Shown here in pieces: positions 59,401 to 64,000 of a stretch of DNA of 64,000 nt (the stretch's first letter is position 1; each line of letters begins with the position of its first letter). Source of the DNA: Litchfieldia stipae (lineage in GTDB: Bacteria; Bacillota; Bacilli; Bacillales; Bacillaceae_L); the NCBI RefSeq assembly GCF_014837155.1, contig NZ_JACYHA010000004.1, positions 248,001 to 312,000 of the forward strand. Reading direction: 5' to 3'. The translations under genes were made by a program, and so were the position numbers. The notes beneath the pieces were generated by a model. That model saw nothing but the letters and a program-made list of their open reading frames with translations. It ran no database searches and was not told the origin of the DNA.

Positions 59401-60657
59401 ATGGTCGAGCAACGAAACTGGGCAGGTAATTATACATATAGTACATCGAATTGGCATTTTCCAGAGAGAATGGAACAGGTACAGCAACTGGTGGCTAGCA
59501 GCAAACATCTAAAAGTCGTAGGTTCCCGTCATTCTTTCAATGGCATTGCAGACTCATCTACGATGATGATATCGTTACAACATCTAAACAACATCGTGCA
59601 ACTGGATCACGAACGGAAACTGGTGACAGTAGAGGCTGGAGTCAAGTACAGTGATTTGTGCCTTTACCTTGCAAAAGAAGGGTATGGATTGAAAAATCTG
59701 GCTTCGTTACCGCATATATCGATAGCTGGAGCATGTGCCACCGCTACTCACGGTTCGGGGAATGATAACAGCTGTCTAGCAACAGCTGTACAAGAAATGG
59801 ACGTTATAACGGCTGAGGGAGACCTTGTTTCTTTTTCAAGGGAGCACAATCCTGAAGAGTTCGATGGTGTTGTCGTCAATCTTGGTGGATTAGGCGTCGT
59901 TACTCGTTTAACGTTAGACATCGTACCGGCTTTTGACATACAACAATTCGTTTATGAAAATGTACCTTTAACTGAGTATAAGGAGCATTTTAACGATATC
60001 TATTCAAGTGCTTATAGTGTCAGCTCCTTTACTGATTGGCGGAATGAAACAATGAATCAAGTTTGGCTCAAACACTATGTTATGGATGATCAGCCTGTCA
60101 ACATGGAACCTACGTTTTTCGGGGCACCTCTTGCAACAAAGAATCTACACCCAGTGGGGATGGGGGCGGAAAATTGTACAGAACAACTTGGGAAATCAGG
60201 TCCATGGTTTGATCGCTTACCACATTTCAGAATTGGTTTTACGCCTAGTGCAGGTGAGGAGTTGCAAAGTGAGTACATGATTCCTAGGGTACATGGATAT
60301 GAAGCGTTATGTGCATTGAATGAGATCAGGGAACAGATGGCTCCAGCATTACTCATTTCTGAGGTTCGAACAATTGCGAAAGATGACTTGTGGATGAGTC
60401 CATTCTACAAGCAAGATTCTGTTGGGTTCCACTTTACCTGGAAACGAGACTGGGCATTAGTCGAAACGATACTCCCGGTTATCGAGAAACAACTAGCACC
60501 TTTTAACCCTAGACCACATTGGGGAAAGCTATTCACGATGTCACCTAAAGATGTTCAATCACGCTATGAAAAACTTAGTGATTTTCAACAGTTATTACAT
60601 CACTATGATTCTAAAGGGAAATTTCGAAATAGATTTATAGAATCATATCTTTTGTGA
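59401..60657 (+). CDS. FAD-dependent alditol oxidase-like protein
   Basis: This 418-residue flavoprotein has the VAO-family FAD domain: VVGSRHSFNGIAD (His44, the residue that links FAD covalently in AldO), VTVEAGVKYSDLC, GACATATHGSGNDN and a C-terminal D-arabinono-lactone oxidase-type domain with FTWKRDWALVE and PHWGKLF. It probably oxidises an alditol or sugar acid lactone with oxygen, forming H2O2. The ATG lies behind AAGGAG. A terminator follows. It is alone. Confidence 0.85.
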   Translation: MVEQRNWAGNYTYSTSNWHFPERMEQVQQLVASSKHLKVVGSRHSFNGIADSSTMMISLQHLNNIVQLDHERKLVTVEAGVKYSDLCLYLAKEGYGLKNLASLPHISIAGACATATHGSGNDNSCLATAVQEMDVITAEGDLVSFSREHNPEEFDGVVVNLGGLGVVTRLTLDIVPAFDIQQFVYENVPLTEYKEHFNDIYSSAYSVSSFTDWRNETMNQVWLKHYVMDDQPVNMEPTFFGAPLATKNLHPVGMGAENCTEQLGKSGPWFDRLPHFRIGFTPSAGEELQSEYMIPRVHGYEALCALNEIREQMAPALLISEVRTIAKDDLWMSPFYKQDSVGFHFTWKRDWALVETILPVIEKQLAPFNPRPHWGKLFTMSPKDVQSRYEKLSDFQQLLHHYDSKGKFRNRFIESYLL

Positions 60658-60702
60658 TCATTTTTTTGGAATGAGGAAGTAGATTAAACTTTAGAAACAA
60701 TC

Positions 60703-60744
60703 AATCACCTACACACTTTTGTGCGAAGGTGATTTTTTTTTGAT
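60703..60744 (+). terminator. Rho-independent terminator
   Basis: AATCACCT and AGGTGATT arms with inner CACA / TGCG partial pairing and a long T-run. Confidence 0.8.
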
Positions 60745-60842
60745 TTTCAAAAATACTAACCATCTCTGTCCCTTTTCTCACTGTCATTCTCTATAACTAC
60801 TATGAAACCAAATTATAAGGAAACGAAAGGATCGTGTTAGTT

Positions 60843-61730
60843 ATGGCAAAATACAGAATGGTTCGCACTGATTTCTGGAAGAATCCGATTGTGTCGGAGG
60901 AAATGACCCCTGAGGATAAATACTTCTTTCTCTATCTCCTAACAAATCCCCATACTACTCAAATAGGAATCTATAAAATCACAAAAAAACAAATGGCCTT
61001 TGATACTGGTTATTCAATTGAAACGATTCATGCGTTGATGGACCGAATGATTCGTCATCATCAAATGATTCGCTATAACCCTGAAACAAGAGAAATTGCG
61101 ATCAAGAACTGGGGAAAGTATAACCTGCATAAAGGTGGCAAACCAGTCATGGATTGTATTTTTTCTGAATTGAAGGAGGTCGAGGACACATCACTCATCG
61201 AATATGTCGCAGCTCACATTATGAAGGGAGATATTCAAGCTCTATTCAAATCTTTCTTTAAAATTGATGCAGAGGATTTCGAGGATATTTCTGCCCTAGA
61301 CGATTCCCCATCATACATTGATGAAGCCACTAACGATACATTAACGACTCGTAACACGATAAGTGGGCAAAAAGAAAAAGAAAAACAAAAAGAAAATAAA
61401 AAACAACAACAAAAAGAATCGGTCAGCGAAATCATCGAATTCTGGGATCAAAATGGCTTTGGCTACTCAAACGTCAATGGCAAAGAACAGTTGTTGTCGT
61501 GGTTAGATGACTCTAAATTCCTAAACCCAAAAGATGTAATCATGAAGGCACTGCAAATTGCTTGTATGAATAACAAACGGAAATTGAACTATGTTATTGG
61601 CATTCTCAGGAACTGGGAAAATGAATCCTTGTTGACGGTTGAGGAAATTGACCTCTCTAACAATAAGAATCCAGTGACGAGCAATCGCAATCTATCAAGG
61701 GACGAGATGTACCTACAGAATTCGAAATAA
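60843..61730 (+). CDS. DnaD-like phage replication protein
   Basis: This 295-residue protein starts MAKYRMVRTDFWKNPIVSEE, a phage replisome-organiser N-terminal winged-helix region, and has a DnaD-type C-terminal region (EIIEFWDQNGFGYSNVNGKE, DVIMKALQIACMNNKRKLNY, VIGILRNW). A Lys/Gln-rich linker lies between. The start is ATG 60843 with AAAGG 12 bases upstream. It is followed by DnaB remnants, a typical phage order. It looks intact, but its helicase partner is broken. Confidence 0.8.
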   Translation: MAKYRMVRTDFWKNPIVSEEMTPEDKYFFLYLLTNPHTTQIGIYKITKKQMAFDTGYSIETIHALMDRMIRHHQMIRYNPETREIAIKNWGKYNLHKGGKPVMDCIFSELKEVEDTSLIEYVAAHIMKGDIQALFKSFFKIDAEDFEDISALDDSPSYIDEATNDTLTTRNTISGQKEKEKQKENKKQQQKESVSEIIEFWDQNGFGYSNVNGKEQLLSWLDDSKFLNPKDVIMKALQIACMNNKRKLNYVIGILRNWENESLLTVEEIDLSNNKNPVTSNRNLSRDEMYLQNSK

Positions 61731-61749
61731 ATCTAATGGCAGGTGAGGA

Positions 61750-62467
61750 TTGGCGAGTATTGAAGAAAAGTCGTTGTTAGGAAGCTTGATGAAAGAGGGA
61801 ATCTAATCAAAGATACAGTCATTCAATGGGGAAAACCGATGTCATGCTAAACCTTGTCAAATCATCAGGATGGGCAGATTATACCCCAATCATTTTTTCA
61901 CTCGCGCAAAAATGAAAAACCAAAAAGAACTCTTAAGCCGACCTCAAAAAGAAATATGGCCAAACGTCTAGGCAATCTAGGTGAAACTCACTTCCAAATC
62001 TTCGACCGTGCCGCACAAAAGGTTGCTGAAGTGAGAGCCAAAACATGCAAAGTCATGTACCAATATCCAACCCAAAACTACTCATCCTAATCGACTACCT
62101 ATCACTGATCCAATCCAGCGAATTCTATGGCGGCAATGTTCACCTACAAGTAACCGAAATATCAAGAAACCTAAAAACATTCGCCAAAGACTTCGCCTGC
62201 CCTGTCATCTGCTTAGCACAACTAAATCGATCAGTCGAATCAAGAGACAACAAATGCCCAATGATGTCAGATATCAGCGAATCAGTAAGTGTTGAACAAG
62301 AAGCCGACGTCATCCTATTCTTATACCGAGAAAAGTACTATGACACAGAATCAGACAACCACTCTCTAGAAATCATCGTCTCAAAGAATCGTAATGGTCC
62401 AGTGGGTACGATTAAAGGATTGAGGATTATGTGGAAAGTCCAAATTGATACATGGGGTATTAAATGA
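61750..62467 (+). pseudogene. Replicative helicase (DnaB-like) pseudogene
   Basis: The remnant starts with a DnaB N-terminal piece ASIEEKSLLGSLMKEGNLIK (TTG 61750), then jumps, apparently by deletion, to GKTDVMLNLVKSSGWADYTP (Walker A end) and, after frame changes, to NLGETHFQIFDRAAQKVAEV and a good C-terminal half: LILIDYLSLIQSS, VICLAQLNRSVESRDNKCPM, SDISESVSVEQEADVILFLY. Several frameshifts and stops make it non-functional. It belonged to a phage-type replication module with the DnaD-like gene. Confidence 0.8.
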
Positions 62468-62628
62468 TTTCCACTCCAGGTACAATCTTTCCTTGGTGCA
62501 GGGATGAACCTATCGTAGCATATCCCGCAGGAGTCTCGGACCTTCCGGTCCAATCATATATAGTTACGTGTTCCAGCTTTATTACCCGTAAAACAGAAAA
62601 AACATATTATATATAGAGGTGATTAATT

Positions 62629-62838
62629 ATGTTAGTGAAAGATGTGTACCATGATTGTTTAATTAGTGAAGAATCGACGTTGGCTCATTACATATACCAT
62701 TTGCTATCAGATAAAAAGGTTTCATTGCAGGATGATATCTCACAACTAGATCTGAATAAAGCGGATCATCAGAAGGTAGCGGAAATGATAGAAAAGAATG
62801 TGTTGGTATTTCATCGGTTTAATGTCTATTTTCTTTGA
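62629..62838 (+). CDS. Small phage-associated protein A
   Basis: This 69-residue protein begins MLVKDVYHDCLISEESTLAH and ends with NVLVFHRFNVYF. I recall similar small proteins next to phage-type replication genes in Bacillus, without known function. The ATG is preceded by AGAGGTG. Its stop overlaps the TTG of the next gene by four bases, so the two are translated together. Confidence 0.65.
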   Translation: MLVKDVYHDCLISEESTLAHYIYHLLSDKKVSLQDDISQLDLNKADHQKVAEMIEKNVLVFHRFNVYFL

Positions 62839-63050
62839 AAGTGAATCCACGTGAATTTGTTTTTATCTGTGCGCATAGTCCGGAAGAGGCGACTCGTTTT
62901 TATGTGGAGACATATCAGCATCAGCCTATGAATTGTCATGAGTATCCGCTAGATTTTGAGGTTGTTAGGGGGAATGGGGTTGTTTCGTTTCGGGAGATGA
63001 GGAAGGAGTTTGTGGGGTTTCCTGTGGTGGGTGGGGTTTTTAGGAGGTAG
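62835..63050 (+). CDS. Small phage-associated protein B
   Basis: This 71-residue protein begins at TTG 62835 inside the previous stop codon (TTGA) and reads KVNPREFVFICAHSPEEATR, YPLDFEVVRGNGVVSFREMR. In some relatives the two proteins may be one chain; here a short overlap couples them. Soluble. Function unknown. Confidence 0.6.
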   Translation: MKVNPREFVFICAHSPEEATRFYVETYQHQPMNCHEYPLDFEVVRGNGVVSFREMRKEFVGFPVVGGVFRR

Positions 63051-63187
63051 GTTGTAATTGAAGTAGCGACTGGTTTTAGTGAGACTAATGCAGTAATTGG
63101 TTAAGTAGTTTCGGGGTAGTTTGAAAGGTCAGATTCTAGGGTAACTGTTTTATTACAGAGTAGACTTTATACTGTGCAACAATAGGG

Positions 63188-63214
63188 CCATTTTCTTGAA
63201 TAAAAATATAGAAC
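63188..63214. repeat. Lone degenerate piece of the 103-bp array unit
   Basis: GGGCCATTTTCTTGAATAAA then AATATAG resembles the GGGCTATTTTCGTTGAATAA word of the tandem array at 16155. The rest of the 290-base gap before 63340 shows nothing else. Confidence 0.4.
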
Positions 63215-63339
63215 TTATAGACAAAATACAAATATCAAATGTTTTGTAAAACGGCACTAGGGATCAACCGTCATCACACAAAAGGAAAAGAATAATAAAT
63301 TGAAAAATATAAATTTTATGCTATTGAAGGGACAATGTT

Positions 63340-64000
63340 ATGCAACTTATTAAAGATGGGCTACTTACAATTCCGTTATTCCATGGAACTTCTACCTTAT
63401 TTTTGGATGAGATTTTAACAAAAGGATTAGGTGCAGTTGATCCAATAAAAAAGTATGGCACTATGGAAACTCTTGAAAAACTAATTCATAAAGGTTTTGA
63501 GTATATTGAGTATTTGCCAAAGAACATTCCGGGGGTAATATCCGGTCATATATATTTAAATCATTGTAAAATATATGTTAATCAACCATCAGGAAATTTT
63601 AATTATAGATATGGTAGTGTCTATTTATCGCCAAGCAAAATTACAGCAGTTAAATATTCAAGAAACAAATATGGGTCTGAACACATTTCAAATACTATCA
63701 ACCTATATCTTTATTTAAAGGAGTATTCAGTTCCAGTTGAGTTGGACAATGATTTTCTAAATCATATAAAAAATCGTTCGTACCAACCAGTGGTAATTAT
63801 GGCTTCAGGAATACAGGTTCCTTGGCTAAAACCAGAGAGAAAAAATAAAACTATCGATAGTCAATTTGAATGGATTCAATCTTTAGATATGGAAGAGTTT
63901 GACGTAATGACCCAACAAACAAATTTTGAATTATGCCATCCCCAGATAATAACTCCTGAGCATCTTACAGTGCTAAGTGAAAAAGAATACAATAACATTA
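63340..64000 (+). CDS. Partial gene, ADP-ribosyltransferase-like pattern (runs off window)
   Basis: An open frame starts at ATG 63340 behind GAAGGGA and has no stop up to base 64000 (220 codons). The N terminus has LFHGTSTLFLDEILTKGLGA and, about 75 residues later, YRYGSVYLSPSKITAVKYSR. An HGT motif near the start followed by a VYLS...A..YS motif is the layout of the ADP-ribosyltransferase (ART) fold. The third catalytic residue would lie further on and cannot be placed. It follows a phage remnant and may be a toxin or defence enzyme. The assignment is tentative. Confidence 0.6.
   Translation, partial: MQLIKDGLLTIPLFHGTSTLFLDEILTKGLGAVDPIKKYGTMETLEKLIHKGFEYIEYLPKNIPGVISGHIYLNHCKIYVNQPSGNFNYRYGSVYLSPSKITAVKYSRNKYGSEHISNTINLYLYLKEYSVPVELDNDFLNHIKNRSYQPVVIMASGIQVPWLKPERKNKTIDSQFEWIQSLDMEEFDVMTQQTNFELCHPQIITPEHLTVLSEKEYNNI

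Overview
The window reads as chromosomal DNA of a low-GC Gram-positive spore-former of the Bacillaceae. The support is strong AGGAGG-type ribosome binding sites with frequent TTG/GTG starts, the ypmR-ypmS pair, a Zur-type zinc regulon with a zinc-free S14 protein, a PadR/DUF1129/HAAS set, and SufU- and YfjL-like proteins that resemble Bacillus subtilis family members. I cannot name the species. No rRNA, tRNA, CRISPR array or intact insertion sequence was seen.

Layout. 0-13 kb is one co-directional peptide-use locus: two class C-type serine hydrolases (one fused to a proline-iminopeptidase-like domain), a class A-like serine hydrolase, an MlrC-like M81 metallopeptidase, a five-gene Dpp/Opp-type ABC importer and an RpiR/MurR regulator. 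13-31 kb is a mixed region: acetyltransferases, hydrolases, a SEC-C protein, a 103-bp tandem array, a broken methyltransferase, HIT and PP2C-like proteins, a UvrA-like protein with an extra Cys-rich third module, MFS and AraC proteins, an alpha-galactosidase (melA) and a GH105 hydrolase. 31-45 kb holds a nuclease-helicase of the DinG type, an aldo/keto reductase, a chemoreceptor, PadR with two membrane partners, ypmR-ypmS, an ECF sigma/anti-sigma/YfjL-like operon and a Clp_N-GNAT fusion.

45.6-50 kb has a manganese catalase and a zinc-starvation block. Three Zur-like operators control an unknown 116-aa protein, an operon of [2Fe-2S] ferredoxin, COG0523 GTPase (frameshifted) and SufU paralogue, and the zinc-independent rpsN. 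50-52 kb holds a macrodomain-HTH protein (frameshifted) followed by a von Willebrand A protein. 52-55 kb is a gene graveyard: an aldehyde dehydrogenase tail, an unknown broken ORF, an IS3-type orfA start, a toxin-antitoxin remnant and two decayed copies of a gene that is intact at 58.5 kb. 55-61 kb has two lipoproteins, a PTS EIIC-like membrane protein and an alditol oxidase-like flavoprotein. 61-64 kb is a phage replication remnant (DnaD-like gene, DnaB pseudogene, two small coupled genes), followed by an open gene running off the edge with an HGT/VYLS pattern like ADP-ribosyltransferases.

The most striking non-gene signal is a dispersed REP-like family with the core GAGAACCGTCCCC, about 24 occurrences between 13 and 50 kb. 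It occurs as hairpins whose inner arms covary, sits repeatedly on stop codons in one orientation and just before ribosome binding sites in the other, and is absent from the peptide operon and from the last 14 kb.
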